From positions 1,674,001 through 1,738,000 of the forward strand of contig NZ_JAGVRK010000001.1 of assembly GCF_018283675.1 (NCBI RefSeq): a stretch of 64,000 nucleotides of DNA, in the 5' to 3' direction. Shown one piece after another: positions 17,644 to 26,866 of the stretch; the first letter of the stretch is position 1, and the number at the start of each line of letters is the position of its first letter. The notes below the pieces were generated by a model that did not search any database, was not told where the DNA came from, and saw nothing but the letters and a program-made list of their open reading frames with translations. The position numbers and the translations under genes are program-made. The stretch comes from Metabacillus flavus. GTDB lineage: Bacteria; Bacillota; Bacilli; Bacillales; Bacillaceae.

Positions 17644-18723
17644 TTGGCTATGAAAAAATGGCGGACAACATGGCGTCTGATGGCTTTGTTCATCACAGCG
17701 GCGCTTGTGATGACCGGATGCGGAGAACCGTTCCTTTCCACACTGCAGCCAGCTGGAGAGGTAGCAGAGAACCAATTTTGGATTATGAGTTTAAGCACCA
17801 TTATTATGGTAGTGGTCGTAGCTGTCGTCACTGTCATATTCTTTTATGTTATTGTGCGCTTCAGGCACCGAAGCGGGGATGAAAAGAAAATTCCTGAACA
17901 GGTAGAAGGAAATCAGCGATTAGAAATTATCTGGACTGTTATTCCGATCTTGCTTCTGCTTGTATTAGCCGTCCCAGTTGTTGCAGCAACCTTTGATTTG
18001 GCAAATGTAAAACCAATGGAGGAGAAAAACCGCAAGCCGGAGGATGCATTAGTCGTCAATGTACGCGCTAATCTCTACTGGTGGGAATTCGAATACCCTG
18101 ACTACAAAATCATTACGAGTCAGGATTTAGTAGTACCTACAGATGAAAAGGTTTACTTTAGTGTAAAGGCTTCAGATGTAAAACATTCTTTTTGGATTCC
18201 TTCTGCAGGTGGAAAAATTGATACGAATACGGAAAATGTAAATAAATTCTGGCTGACATTTGATTCTGATAAAGTCAATAAGGCTGGAGAGTATCTTTAT
18301 GGAAAGTGTGCCGAGCTTTGCGGACCGTCCCACGCATTGATGGACTTTAAAGTGAAAGCGGTACCGCGCGAAGAATTTAATCAATGGACTAATAAAATGA
18401 AATCTGCAAAGCCTCAGGCAGCAACTGCTCTGGCTAAACAAGGGGAACAGCTTTTTGAGGAAAAGAGCTGCATCGGATGCCATGCTGTAGCACCTGCTGA
18501 TGAGCGGCCTGAAGAAGTACGTACAGCACCTAATCTGGGCAACTTCGGTGAACGTACTAAAGTGGCTGGTATTTTGCCTAATACTGATGAAAATATTAAA
18601 AATTGGCTTGAAAATCCTGAAAAATACAAGCCCGGCAACAAGATGACAGGGAAGTACCCAAAATTATCCGGAGAAGAAATTGAAGCGCTTACAGCGTATA
18701 TGAAAGGCTTGAAAGTTGAATAA
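17644..18723 (+). CDS. ctaC: CtaC, cytochrome caa3 oxidase subunit II with fused cytochrome c
   Basis: 359 residues from TTG 17644, six bases after AGAGGGG; the frame's earlier ATG lacks a ribosome binding site. A lipoprotein signal ends LVMTGC, and two membrane helices follow (about 48-70 and 95-115). The CuA cupredoxin domain carries CAELCGPSHALM, and the C-terminal domain carries the heme c site CIGCH near 279 with a later Met ligand in PGNKMTG. It takes electrons from the cytochrome c domain to CuA and on to CtaD. Confidence 0.96.
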   Translation: MAMKKWRTTWRLMALFITAALVMTGCGEPFLSTLQPAGEVAENQFWIMSLSTIIMVVVVAVVTVIFFYVIVRFRHRSGDEKKIPEQVEGNQRLEIIWTVIPILLLLVLAVPVVAATFDLANVKPMEEKNRKPEDALVVNVRANLYWWEFEYPDYKIITSQDLVVPTDEKVYFSVKASDVKHSFWIPSAGGKIDTNTENVNKFWLTFDSDKVNKAGEYLYGKCAELCGPSHALMDFKVKAVPREEFNQWTNKMKSAKPQAATALAKQGEQLFEEKSCIGCHAVAPADERPEEVRTAPNLGNFGERTKVAGILPNTDENIKNWLENPEKYKPGNKMTGKYPKLSGEEIEALTAYMKGLKVE

Positions 18724-18748
18724 GCTGCAATAAAGGGGAGGGTTTGAC

Positions 18749-20614
18749 TTGAGTACAATCGCTCAGAAGAAGGGTTTCGGTGCAACGGTTTGGGATTATT
18801 TAACGACTGTTGACCATAAAAAAATTGCAATTTTGTATCTCGCAGCAGGCGGATTTTTCTTTTTAGTAGGGGGACTTGAGGCGCTGCTGATCCGTATTCA
18901 GCTTGCTGTTCCCGGCAATGATTTTCTTCAGGCCGGTTTATACAATGAAATTATTACGATGCATGGTACGACAATGATTTTCCTTGCTTCCATGCCCTTG
19001 CTTTTTGCATTCATGAATGCAGTCGTGCCGCTGCAGATTGGAGCGCGCGACGTTGCATTCCCGTTTTTAAATGCACTGGGCTTCTGGCTTTTCTTATTTG
19101 GCGGACTTTTTTTGAATCTAAGCTGGTTTTTAGGGGGAGCTCCTGATGCGGGCTGGACATCCTACGCCTCTTTATCTCTTTATTCTCCAGGACACGGCAT
19201 TGATTTTTACGTGCTTGGGCTGCAAATATCAGGGATAGGGACTTTAACTGCCGGAATCAACTTCCTTGTAACGATTATAAACATGAGAGCGCCAGGCATG
19301 ACATTTATGAGAATGCCGCTTTTCACCTGGACAACATTTGTTGCATCTGCACTTATATTATTTGCCTTTCCTGCCCTTACTGTCGGATTAGCACTGATGA
19401 TGTTTGACCGGCTGTTTGACACAAGCTTCTTTGCCGCAGAAAAAGGAGGAAATACAGTCATCTGGGAGCATTTGTTCTGGATATTCGGGCACCCGGAAGT
19501 ATACATATTAATTCTTCCTGCGTTCGGCATGTTTTCTGATATCATTCCGGTTTTCTCAAGAAAAAGATTGTTTGGATACTCCTCCATGGTTTTTGCTACC
19601 GTACTCATCGGATTTTTAGGGTTTATGGTATGGGCGCATCATATGTTTACAACAGGTTTAGGGCCAATCGCAAATGCGATTTTTGCCGTAGCTACGATGG
19701 CAATTGCCGTCCCGACTGGAATCAAAATATTTAACTGGCTCTTTACCATGTGGGGCGGGATCATCCGCTATACAACCGCCATGCTTTGGTCTGTTGCATT
19801 CATTCCTTCTTTTGTCCTTGGAGGAGTAACAGGGGTTATGCTTGCGAGTGCAGCGGCTGATTATCAGTACCATGACAGTTACTTTGTAGTTGCCCATTTT
19901 CATTACGTTATTGTAGGCGGAGTGGTATTCGCTTTGTTTGCCGGAGTCCATTACTGGTGGCCGCTTATGTTTAATAAAATCCTTAATGAAACGCTCGGAA
20001 AAATTACATTTGTTCTTTTCTTTATCGGTTTTCACCTTACGTTTTTTATTCAGCATTTTCTTGGTTTATATGGAATGCCAAGAAGGGTATTTACCTTCCT
20101 GCCAAATCAGGGGTGGGAGACAGGTAACCTCGTCAGTTCAATAGGTGCTATTTTCATGGCAGCAGCCATTATCGTTATGCTTATTAACATTGTCATGACA
20201 GCTGTTAATGGGAAAGCTTCTGGAAAGGATCCATGGGTGGATGGCCGTACACTTGAGTGGGCTGTTGAAGCGCCGACTCCTGAGTACAACTTTAAGCAAA
20301 CACCGCTTGTGCGCGGTCTTGACGCTTTATGGGTTGAAAAAATGGCAGGTAAAAAAGGGATGACGCCCGCAGAACCCGTGTCTGATATCCATATGCCAAA
20401 TTCATCGATCATTCCCTTTATTATGGCATTCGGGCTATTCGTAGCAGCATTCGGACTTATGTACCGTGCGGATGAGCCATGGGCTATTCTTGTCCTGTTT
20501 GTTGGTTTCGCCATAACGCTTGCATCGATGTTCCTTCGATCTGTGCTGGATGATCACGGATTCCATATTCATAAAGAAGATCTTGAAGATGATGATAAAG
20601 AGGTGAAGGCATGA
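18749..20614 (+). CDS. ctaD: CtaD, cytochrome c oxidase subunit I
   Basis: 621 residues from TTG 18749 (SD GGGGAGGG). Twelve or more membrane segments hold low-spin heme a and the heme a3-CuB centre. GHPEVYILILPAFGM (helix VI, CuB His and cross-linked Tyr) and the CuB/heme ligands VWAHHMF and VAHFHYVIVGG are all present. A C-terminal extension with extra helices is usual for Bacillus caa3. The 3' end overlaps ctaE by four bases. Confidence 0.97.
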   Translation: MSTIAQKKGFGATVWDYLTTVDHKKIAILYLAAGGFFFLVGGLEALLIRIQLAVPGNDFLQAGLYNEIITMHGTTMIFLASMPLLFAFMNAVVPLQIGARDVAFPFLNALGFWLFLFGGLFLNLSWFLGGAPDAGWTSYASLSLYSPGHGIDFYVLGLQISGIGTLTAGINFLVTIINMRAPGMTFMRMPLFTWTTFVASALILFAFPALTVGLALMMFDRLFDTSFFAAEKGGNTVIWEHLFWIFGHPEVYILILPAFGMFSDIIPVFSRKRLFGYSSMVFATVLIGFLGFMVWAHHMFTTGLGPIANAIFAVATMAIAVPTGIKIFNWLFTMWGGIIRYTTAMLWSVAFIPSFVLGGVTGVMLASAAADYQYHDSYFVVAHFHYVIVGGVVFALFAGVHYWWPLMFNKILNETLGKITFVLFFIGFHLTFFIQHFLGLYGMPRRVFTFLPNQGWETGNLVSSIGAIFMAAAIIVMLINIVMTAVNGKASGKDPWVDGRTLEWAVEAPTPEYNFKQTPLVRGLDALWVEKMAGKKGMTPAEPVSDIHMPNSSIIPFIMAFGLFVAAFGLMYRADEPWAILVLFVGFAITLASMFLRSVLDDHGFHIHKEDLEDDDKEVKA

Positions 20615-21234
20615 TGCACGCTGAAGAAAAGCTAACAGCTGAAACATTCCCGGAATCTCCTGAAAAAGCCACCCTGGAAGGGAAAAATAAATTTGTGGGC
20701 TTTTGGCTGTTTCTAGGGGGAGAAACTGTCCTGTTTGCTTCTTTGTTCGCCACATTCCTGGCACTGAGACAATCGCCAAAAGGCGGACCTCCGGAAGAAC
20801 TGTTTGAGCTTCCGATTGTATTTATCGCAACCATGCTTTTATTGACAAGCAGTTTGACAAGTGTTTATGCCATGTACCACATGAAAAATTTCAACTTTAA
20901 ACAAATGCAGATTTGGCTGGGGATTACAGTGCTTCTTGGTGCTGGTTTCCTTGGGCTTGAAATTTATGAATTTAATCACTATGTTCACGAGAAGGACTTT
21001 ACCATTACAACGAACGCATTTGGTTCGGCCTTTTATACCCTTGTAGGAACTCACGGAGCCCACGTAACCTTTGGACTTTTGTGGATTACAACTCTAATTA
21101 TACGAAATAGCAAGAGGGGACTAAGCCTGTATAATGCCCCTAAATTCTATGTAGCCAGTCTTTACTGGCATTTCATTGATGTTGTCTGGGTATTCATTTT
21201 CACGGTTGTATACTTAATGGGGATGGTGGGGTAA
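20611..21234 (+). CDS. ctaE: CtaE, cytochrome c oxidase subunit III
   Basis: 207 residues, five membrane segments. It starts in an ATGATG overlapping the ctaD stop. Family sequence includes KFVGFWLFLGGETVLFASL near the N-terminus, LVGTHGAHVTFGLLWI near 150 and the terminal YWHFIDVVWVFIFTVVY. Subunit III stabilises subunit I and supplies protons and oxygen. Its stop is directly followed by the ctaF start. Confidence 0.95.
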   Translation: MMHAEEKLTAETFPESPEKATLEGKNKFVGFWLFLGGETVLFASLFATFLALRQSPKGGPPEELFELPIVFIATMLLLTSSLTSVYAMYHMKNFNFKQMQIWLGITVLLGAGFLGLEIYEFNHYVHEKDFTITTNAFGSAFYTLVGTHGAHVTFGLLWITTLIIRNSKRGLSLYNAPKFYVASLYWHFIDVVWVFIFTVVYLMGMVG

Positions 21235-21567
21235 ATGGCTCAACATCAAAATTCAGGTAACCCAAAGGTTGATCTTGCTTATCGAAAAAGAAAAAACGCT
21301 GAAGACATGAAGTATCAGCTTGTATCGTTTGGAATGATGCTTTTCCTGACTATCCTGGCCTTCATGGCAGTGGGCTATAAAGGAATTGAACACTGGTTTA
21401 CCGTCCCGTTCATTATCCTGCTCGCATTAGTTCAGGTCGCATTTCAGCTCTACTATTTTATGCACATGAATCACAAAGGCCACGAAGCAGCAGCCCTTTT
21501 CCTATACTCAGGCGTCTTCGTAGCAGCCCTCACAGTACTGACCTTTATGACCATTGTTTGGTGGTAA
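21235..21567 (+). CDS. ctaF: CtaF, cytochrome c oxidase subunit IV
   Basis: 110 residues, three membrane segments after a polar N-terminus. The start abuts the ctaE stop (TAAATG). The motif YYFMHMNHKGHE in the loop is typical of COX4/CyoD-like small subunits. Last gene of the tight cta block before the repeat array. Confidence 0.93.
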   Translation: MAQHQNSGNPKVDLAYRKRKNAEDMKYQLVSFGMMLFLTILAFMAVGYKGIEHWFTVPFIILLALVQVAFQLYYFMHMNHKGHEAAALFLYSGVFVAALTVLTFMTIVWW

Positions 21568-21570
21568 CTC

Positions 21571-22420
21571 GAAAAGCGAAGGGCGCTTGCACAGCCGTGA
21601 CAGACGGTGGAGCTGGAACTGACAAAGTCGTTCTTTGACTTTGACAGGGCCAGCGAAGCGTCCGAACGGCTAGCGCCTGGAGCTGGACAGAGTAGAAAAG
21701 CGGAGGCGGCTTCTAGTAAGGAGGTTCTGCTAAAGGCGCGGCGTCCTGCCGCAACGCAGAACTGACCTGCATCGTGCAGGCCTCCGAGACAGACGGTGGA
21801 GCTCTCGACCGAGAGGCGTTCTTTGCCTCGACCGAGAGAGCGAAGCGGCCGAACGGCTAGCCGCCGGAGCTAGACAAGTAGAAAAGCGAAGGGCGCTTGC
21901 CCAGCGCTGAGAGACGGTGGAGCTCTCGACCGAAAGGCGTTTTTTGCCTTGACCGAGAGAGCGAAGCGGCCGAAGCGCTAGCGCCCGGAGCTGGACAAAG
22001 TAGAAAAGCGAAAGGCGCTTCTAGTAAGGAGGTTCTGCTAAAGGCGCGGCGTCCTGCCGCAACGCAGAACTGACCTGCATCGTGCAGGCCTCCGAGACAG
22101 ACGGTGGAGCTGGAACTGACAAAGTCGTTCTTTGACTTTGACAGGGCCAGCGAAGCGTCCGAACGGCTAGCCGCCGGAGCTAGACAAGTAGAAAAGCGGA
22201 GGGCGCTTGCCCAGCCTCGACAAGCATAAGACAATCAGCCGGAGGAAGGTGCTTTTTCCTTCCGCAGGATGAGTGGCTTATGACCTCGAGAGGCTAGCGC
22301 CTGGAGCTGGACAAAGTAGAAAAGCGAAGGGCGCTTCTAGTAAGGAGGTTCTGCTAAAGGGGCGGGGTCCTGCCGCTCCCCTGAGCTGAACCCCCTCCTG
22401 GGGCCCTGCGGCCTGAGGAA
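21571..22420 (+). repeat. mosaic structured-repeat array between ctaF and ctaG (310-bp composite period)
   Basis: Six consecutive units each begin GAAAAGCGRAGG(C/G)GC and most end GGCTAGC...GGAGCTRGACAAAGTA. They start at 21571, 21695, 21881, 22003, 22191 and 22319. Short units (about 124 bp) alternate with long ones (about 187 bp), so the composite repeats every 310 bp. Interiors are swappable hairpin modules. One contains CAAAGTC/GACTTTG; one contains GAGGC/GCCTC. The long units carry a three-way junction: GGAGG/CCTCC closing GTTCTGC/GCAGAAC and CCTGC/GCAGG. The last unit is degenerate. No coding frame is plausible. It is much richer in G+C than its neighbours and interrupts the cta operon. 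Confidence 0.85.
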
Positions 22421-22563
22421 TCATGCGGCTCTTAATTGCTTGAACCATTATTTATACATCTGCAGCTCATCAAGTTTGTTAAGTGATTGAAGGAAGGTGC
22501 CGCGCTCTGTCGCTCCGCCGGACAAACTTGCCTTCTGCGGGGCGCCGAGAGGAGGAGACATCT

Positions 22564-23472
22564 TTGGAAAATTTGGCATTGTTCGGATTTGAAGCATTAT
22601 GGAGCCCTTATTATTTCACTGTTTTAGTAATACTTGCAGCTGTTTATTATTCAGCAGGCAAGCATCGTAAAAAGTGGTTTAAGAACTCTGAGGAAGTATC
22701 AGCGAAGCAGAAAGCTTCATTTTATGGAGGTCTTGCTCTTCTTTACATTTTGAAAGGCAGTCCGTTCGATTTGCTGGGCCATATCCTTTTCAGTGTGCAT
22801 ATGACTCAGATGGCCTTGGTGTATTTGGTTGTTTCTCCATTACTTATCATTGGCATACCGGGCTGGATGTGGAATTTGATTTTATTGCGTTCACCCGTTA
22901 GGCGAATTTTTATGTTTTTGACACAGCCAATTCTGGCATTGATTTTGTTTAATGGGATTTTTTCCTTCTATCATACTCCGCTTATATTCGATATCGTCAA
23001 AACCAATCCTGCCTATCACGCGGCCGCTACGAGTCTCATCTTTTTTACATCCATATGTATGTGGTGGCCTTTATTTAGAAAACGGGGAGATTCTGGTGAG
23101 ATGTCCAGCCTTATGAAAATGGGATATATTTTTGCGAACGGGGTTCTCCTGACACCAGCATGTGCACTGATCATTTTTGCAAAGGATCCTCTTTATGCAG
23201 CTTATTCCGATCCTGCTTCCTGGATGAGTGCAATGGCGCTCTGTGTACCAGGAGCAACCTTATCGGGATTAAGCCTGTCAGGTCCGGAAGTTTTTACTTC
23301 CATACCATTAACAGAAGATCAGCAGCTCGGCGGCATATTAATGAAAATCATCCAGGAGGCTGTTTATGGCACGATTCTTGGCTGTGTTTTCTTTAAATGG
23401 GTAAGAATTGAGAGAGAAAAGGATAAGCGGGAGCTGCAGGCAATTCTCTCAGAAAAAGGGCATCGTATTTGA
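22564..23472 (+). CDS. ctaG: CtaG, cytochrome c oxidase assembly factor (caa3_CtaG family)
   Basis: 302 residues from TTG 22564, six bases after GGAGGAG. The longer upstream frame reads into unrelated G+C-rich sequence. About seven membrane segments; the family stretch FDLLGHILFSVHMTQMALVY near 73 has conserved His and Met suited to copper handling. The protein is needed for caa3 CuB assembly in B. subtilis. The repeat array separates it by about 1 kb from ctaF; whether it is still co-transcribed is unclear. Confidence 0.92.
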   Translation: MENLALFGFEALWSPYYFTVLVILAAVYYSAGKHRKKWFKNSEEVSAKQKASFYGGLALLYILKGSPFDLLGHILFSVHMTQMALVYLVVSPLLIIGIPGWMWNLILLRSPVRRIFMFLTQPILALILFNGIFSFYHTPLIFDIVKTNPAYHAAATSLIFFTSICMWWPLFRKRGDSGEMSSLMKMGYIFANGVLLTPACALIIFAKDPLYAAYSDPASWMSAMALCVPGATLSGLSLSGPEVFTSIPLTEDQQLGGILMKIIQEAVYGTILGCVFFKWVRIEREKDKRELQAILSEKGHRI

Positions 23473-23507
23473 TAGTGACATCATTCAAGTAAAAGGAGTC
23501 TTTGCTT

Positions 23508-23969
23508 ATGTACTTGCCTCTTCTTCCAACTATCAGCACGGCTTTTATTGTGATTAGTGCCGTATTTGTTGCCATTGGCTGGTATTTGATTGCTAAACGC
23601 CGTGTAGAAGCTCATCGTAAAGCTATGACCTGGGCCGGTGTTTTTGCACTTGTATTTTTTATCGTTTACGTTTCCAGAACTGTTTTTGACGGAAATACGG
23701 CTTTTGGAGGACCGCCGGGTGTTAAAGTTTTTTATTTAGCCTTTTTAATCTTTCATATTTTTCTTGCAGCATCAGGAGGAGTTTTTGGTATTGTCTCAAT
23801 CTGGTCGGGCTACAGACAAAAAATAATCCGCCATCGCAGACTTGGACCAATCACAAGCATTATCTGGTTCTCGACAGCAGTAACGGGTGTCACCGTTTAC
23901 ATGCTTTTGTACATTATCTATGGCGGAGGAGAAACAGTGCCCGTCATAAAAGCGATTACGGGCTTTTAA
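23508..23969 (+). CDS. DUF420 membrane protein (YozB-like)
   Basis: 153 residues from the ATG at 23508 (AGGAG nine bases upstream; a TTG at 23502 is too close). Four or five membrane segments with conserved His residues (EAHRKAMTWAG near 33, LIFHIFLAASGG near 85, RHRRLGPIT near 111). DUF420 proteins occur beside oxidase genes and are proposed assembly or heme-related factors. It directly follows ctaG, which supports that link. Confidence 0.82.
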   Translation: MYLPLLPTISTAFIVISAVFVAIGWYLIAKRRVEAHRKAMTWAGVFALVFFIVYVSRTVFDGNTAFGGPPGVKVFYLAFLIFHIFLAASGGVFGIVSIWSGYRQKIIRHRRLGPITSIIWFSTAVTGVTVYMLLYIIYGGGETVPVIKAITGF

Positions 23970-24043
23970 CATAATTCAGGGGGGGTGCAGAATATAATTC
24001 TGTAACCCTTTTTTTATTGGTTAAAAGATAAGGAGGGAATTAA

Positions 24044-24541
24044 ATGGAAATTCTGACAGATGAGCTGCTGCTCATTCCCTGCTCCTTGGATTTGGCGAAG
24101 TCGCTTATTCTGCATAGAAAGGAGCTGGCCAAGCGCTCCCCTATTGTCATTCCTGAGGACTGGCCTTCATCCATGAGTAAAGGAATTCTGCCTTTTTACA
24201 TAGAAAGACTGGAAAAGGACCGGTCTGAGTATGGCTGGGGCATTTGGCTGATCATTCACCACAGGGAAAAGAAGATGATCGGAGATTTTTACATCTACTC
24301 AAAACCGGATAAGAATGGGACTGTGGATTTCGACTTTCGTATTCATCAGGACTACCGGAAAGAAAATGGATTCGAGGCAGTGAGTCATTTTTTTGATTGG
24401 CTCTTCGAACAAAATGGAGTGAAGAGTATTTCAACAGAATGCCACATTGATCATGAAAAGACCATTGGCATTTTAAGCAGGCTCGGACTCATATGCAACA
24501 GGAAGGAGGAATCTTATTTAAGCTGGAGACTTTCAAAATAA
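24044..24541 (+). CDS. GNAT-family N-acetyltransferase
   Basis: 165 residues with a strong AAGGAGGG. The layout is of the RimJ/RimL type: LLIPCSLDLAKSLI at the start, GIWLIIHHREKKMIGDFYI (strands 3-4) near 65, DFRIHQDYRKENGFEAVSH with the acetyl-CoA loop near 97, and a C-terminal IGILSRLGL. The substrate is unknown. Not in this place in B. subtilis. Convergent with ylbA across a shared hairpin. Confidence 0.75.
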   Translation: MEILTDELLLIPCSLDLAKSLILHRKELAKRSPIVIPEDWPSSMSKGILPFYIERLEKDRSEYGWGIWLIIHHREKKMIGDFYIYSKPDKNGTVDFDFRIHQDYRKENGFEAVSHFFDWLFEQNGVKSISTECHIDHEKTIGILSRLGLICNRKEESYLSWRLSK

Positions 24542-24570
24542 AAAAGACAAAAGCAAGGCTTCTGTCTTCT
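24541..24570. terminator. bidirectional terminator between the GNAT gene and ylbA
   Basis: AAGACA-AAGC pairs with GCTT-TGTCTT (24544-24554 with 24558-24568), with A runs before and T-rich sequence after. Confidence 0.65.
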
Positions 24571-24929
24571 TACAGCATAATCGCTTCCAAGTCTTTTTTT
24601 AGACGCTTAATGGTGTTTTCGCAGGATTGTACAATCGGCTCCGGAAATTCTTCTCCCTCGCCATATTCCACGCCGTGGGGATAATAATGCTTTCCTAGCA
24701 GGGGAGGTAATAGTTTAACAACCGCGTGTCTTCCGCCAACTTCACCTTCTGTAATATAGCCTTGAATCCTTAAATAATATATTTCCCCAAGCTGTTCTAT
24801 CTTTTTATCATACGTTACGCGTTCGTAATCCCACTGTCCGGCGCGAATTAATCCATGCTGTTCCATTAAAAAGTCAAGCCGGCTTAATTCTGCAGTTTGA
24901 TGGTCAAGCCCTGTTCCATCGAATTTCAT
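24570..24929 (-). CDS. ylbA: YlbA, YugN-like protein
   Basis: 119 residues, soluble, no signal. The YugN-like layout is recognisable: LDFLMEQHGLIRAGQWDYER near 18-37, then YYLRIQGYITEGEVGGRHAVVKLLPPLLGKHYYPHGVEY and a helical C-terminus. Function unknown in the family. Gene order after ctaG matches B. subtilis ylbA. A partial cre-like sequence lies 28 bases upstream (24957-24970). Confidence 0.75.
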   Translation of the reverse strand: MKFDGTGLDHQTAELSRLDFLMEQHGLIRAGQWDYERVTYDKKIEQLGEIYYLRIQGYITEGEVGGRHAVVKLLPPLLGKHYYPHGVEYGEGEEFPEPIVQSCENTIKRLKKDLEAIML

Positions 24930-25182
24930 AATACTGTATTCTCCCTTCCACCCTTATGTAAACGCTTTTCATCCCATATTCCTATAATAGTATGAATCCG
25001 TCAGACTTTCAATCCGGATATGGTTCTATTTGGGAAAATCGGTATTTAATTCAAGCATAACAGACATACTATTAATCCATTGCTGGACAGTTTCATCTTA
25101 TTTATTGAAATTGGAAGTCTTTTCTGATTAAATGACTTGTAACAACAGGATTATTTTAAAATGAAAAGCGGGGGGAATTTAG

Positions 25183-26223
25183 CTGAGACGTTTGTTTAAA
25201 TCCATTTTGGTAATTGCCATTATTATAAGTACATATACCGTATTTATAAAATTTGCTGAAGAGCCTCCTGATCGACAAGAAGAAAAGAAAGATTTACAGC
25301 TTTCAAATGAAGAAGACTCCCGCGGCCAAGCAATTGAACTTCCCGATGAAGGACTGCTTTCTTTAATGGGGCAGCCGTCAAAACTGGTCCTGAAAGAACT
25401 AGGGGAGCCTTCCAGAAAAGATCCATCTCAATATGATTATGAATGGTGGATTTACAATGGAGGAGACAATCAATACGTACAGATTGGTGTTTTGTCAGAT
25501 AAAGTAGTGTCTGTATATGCAATCGGTAATGGTGTGAATATGAAACCGTATAGGCTTGGTGAGCCGCTGAGCGAGGTTTATCAGACTGCCCCGGTTTCTT
25601 CCTCCCTGTCAATGGATCATAAAGGAAATTCATATAGGTTTGAACTTTCAGAGGAAGATATGAATACCCGGCCTGCCATTGAAGCAGATGGGACGATTGT
25701 TCAGCTTTATATTGACAAATTTACCGGGACACTCTCAAGTATTCGGGCAACTGACAAGGATACATTTATTAAACAGCGTCCCTATGAAGTAGTTTACAGG
25801 GGTAAGCTGATTAATGCCGAGCCGGTATCTGAAGAAGAAGAAAAGGAGATTCAGCGTGCTCAAGAGAGACAAATATTAGATATTACCAATGTCATACGAA
25901 GCCGCCACGAATTGGCTCCTTTAAGCTGGGACCAGAAGACGGCTCAAACAGCGTTTTCGCATAGCAAGGACATGGCAGATCAGCAGTATTTTGCCCATGA
26001 TTCACCCACCCAGGGAACGCTTGCTGACCGGCTAAAGCGGGACCGCATCCCTTATCAAACGGCTGGGGAAAATATTGCAGCCCATTACAGTGACAGTATT
26101 TCTTCGGTTGAAGGCTGGCTGAACAGTGAGGGGCACAGGAAAGCTTTGCTCAATAAAGAGTTCACCCATCTTGGGGTTGGTGTTTATAAAGATTACTATA
26201 CACAGGATTTCATAGGGAAGTAA
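25183..26223 (+). CDS. ylbC: YlbC, CAP (SCP/PR1) domain protein with CAP-associated domain
   Basis: 346 residues if started at CTG 25183, which stands seven bases from GGGGGG; TTG 25192 is the alternative (343 residues) but is 16 bases away. An N-terminal hydrophobic segment serves as signal or anchor. Residues 55-200 are the CAP-associated domain (LGEPSRKDPSQYDYEWWIY). Residues 225-346 are the CAP domain with HSKDMADQQYFAHDSP, AGENIAAHY and SEGHRKALLN. Extracellular function unknown. ylbB, its B. subtilis neighbour, is absent here. Confidence 0.85.
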   Translation: MRRLFKSILVIAIIISTYTVFIKFAEEPPDRQEEKKDLQLSNEEDSRGQAIELPDEGLLSLMGQPSKLVLKELGEPSRKDPSQYDYEWWIYNGGDNQYVQIGVLSDKVVSVYAIGNGVNMKPYRLGEPLSEVYQTAPVSSSLSMDHKGNSYRFELSEEDMNTRPAIEADGTIVQLYIDKFTGTLSSIRATDKDTFIKQRPYEVVYRGKLINAEPVSEEEEKEIQRAQERQILDITNVIRSRHELAPLSWDQKTAQTAFSHSKDMADQQYFAHDSPTQGTLADRLKRDRIPYQTAGENIAAHYSDSISSVEGWLNSEGHRKALLNKEFTHLGVGVYKDYYTQDFIGK

Positions 26224-26255
26224 AAAATGATAACCTCATCGGGTTATCATTTTTT
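26222..26255. terminator. bidirectional terminator ylbC/thioesterase
   Basis: AAAAAATGATAACC (26222-26235) pairs with GGTTATCATTTTTT (26242-26255) with a six-base loop. Confidence 0.9.
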
Positions 26256-26738
26256 TCTTTCTATAATAAAAAAGGTAGCCGTGCTGTATGCTATTAGTTT
26301 CCCATCTTCCCTGTAAATGCTCGACTCCATCAGCAGTGTTCTCGTTCCTTTATGAATTAGCTTTGCTTTGCATGTCAGGAAAGACCCTATTCCTGGAGCT
26401 GTATAATTGATTTTAAGCTCTGAAGTAACGGCTGCGAGATGTGCGGGTAAAAGTTTATGTGCAAGGGTACCCATGGCTGAATCGGCCAGTGTCGCCGTAA
26501 TTCCCCCGTGTACTATATCCAGGGAGTTTTGGATTAAAGCCGTGTTTGGTATGGTTACGGTAAATTCGTCATCGCCATCTTGACCTTCTGCCTGCAGAAG
26601 GGCCCCGATATATGTACTGCTGATTTTTTGATTTTTACGTTTCATTGCCTCAAGAAGCAGAAGGAAATCATCTGTTTCATCGGCGGATAGCTGATTGATA
26701 AGCTCGAATGTTTGCTGCTTCATCTGTTCTTTGTTCAT
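26247..26738 (-). CDS. PaaI-type hotdog-fold acyl-CoA thioesterase
   Basis: 163 residues. The hotdog helix carries SLDIVHGGITATLADSAMG near 88-106, with the HGG and Asp typical of PaaI/YuxO thioesterases, followed by SELKINYTAPG and LIHKGTRTLLMESSIY strands. It likely hydrolyses a CoA thioester; the acyl group cannot be told. The N-terminal 50 residues are helical and charged, longer than in minimal members. Not in B. subtilis at this spot. Confidence 0.82.
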   Translation of the reverse strand: MNKEQMKQQTFELINQLSADETDDFLLLLEAMKRKNQKISSTYIGALLQAEGQDGDDEFTVTIPNTALIQNSLDIVHGGITATLADSAMGTLAHKLLPAHLAAVTSELKINYTAPGIGSFLTCKAKLIHKGTRTLLMESSIYREDGKLIAYSTATFFIIERKK

Positions 26739-26866
26739 TGCTGCATCCCTTTCGGTGTTTTCTTTTTATTTTATCAGAATGACAGGGCTGTGTGAAAAAT
26801 TTAGGCGAACCAATTGGGTGCCTTTTGCTTAAATTATACTAGGCGTAAGTAAAAGGGGTGAGGCAA

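Noticed and set aside
21571-22420. CRISPR array or tandem genes in the repeat region
   Set aside because: Units are about 124 and 187 bp with structured interiors, not short repeats with unique spacers, and there are no cas genes. The frame at 21857-22234 is a by-product of G+C-rich repeats.
22483-22563. N-terminal extension of ctaG
   Set aside because: It reads from G+C-rich repeat-like sequence and lacks the family N-terminus; TTG 22564 has a strong ribosome binding site.
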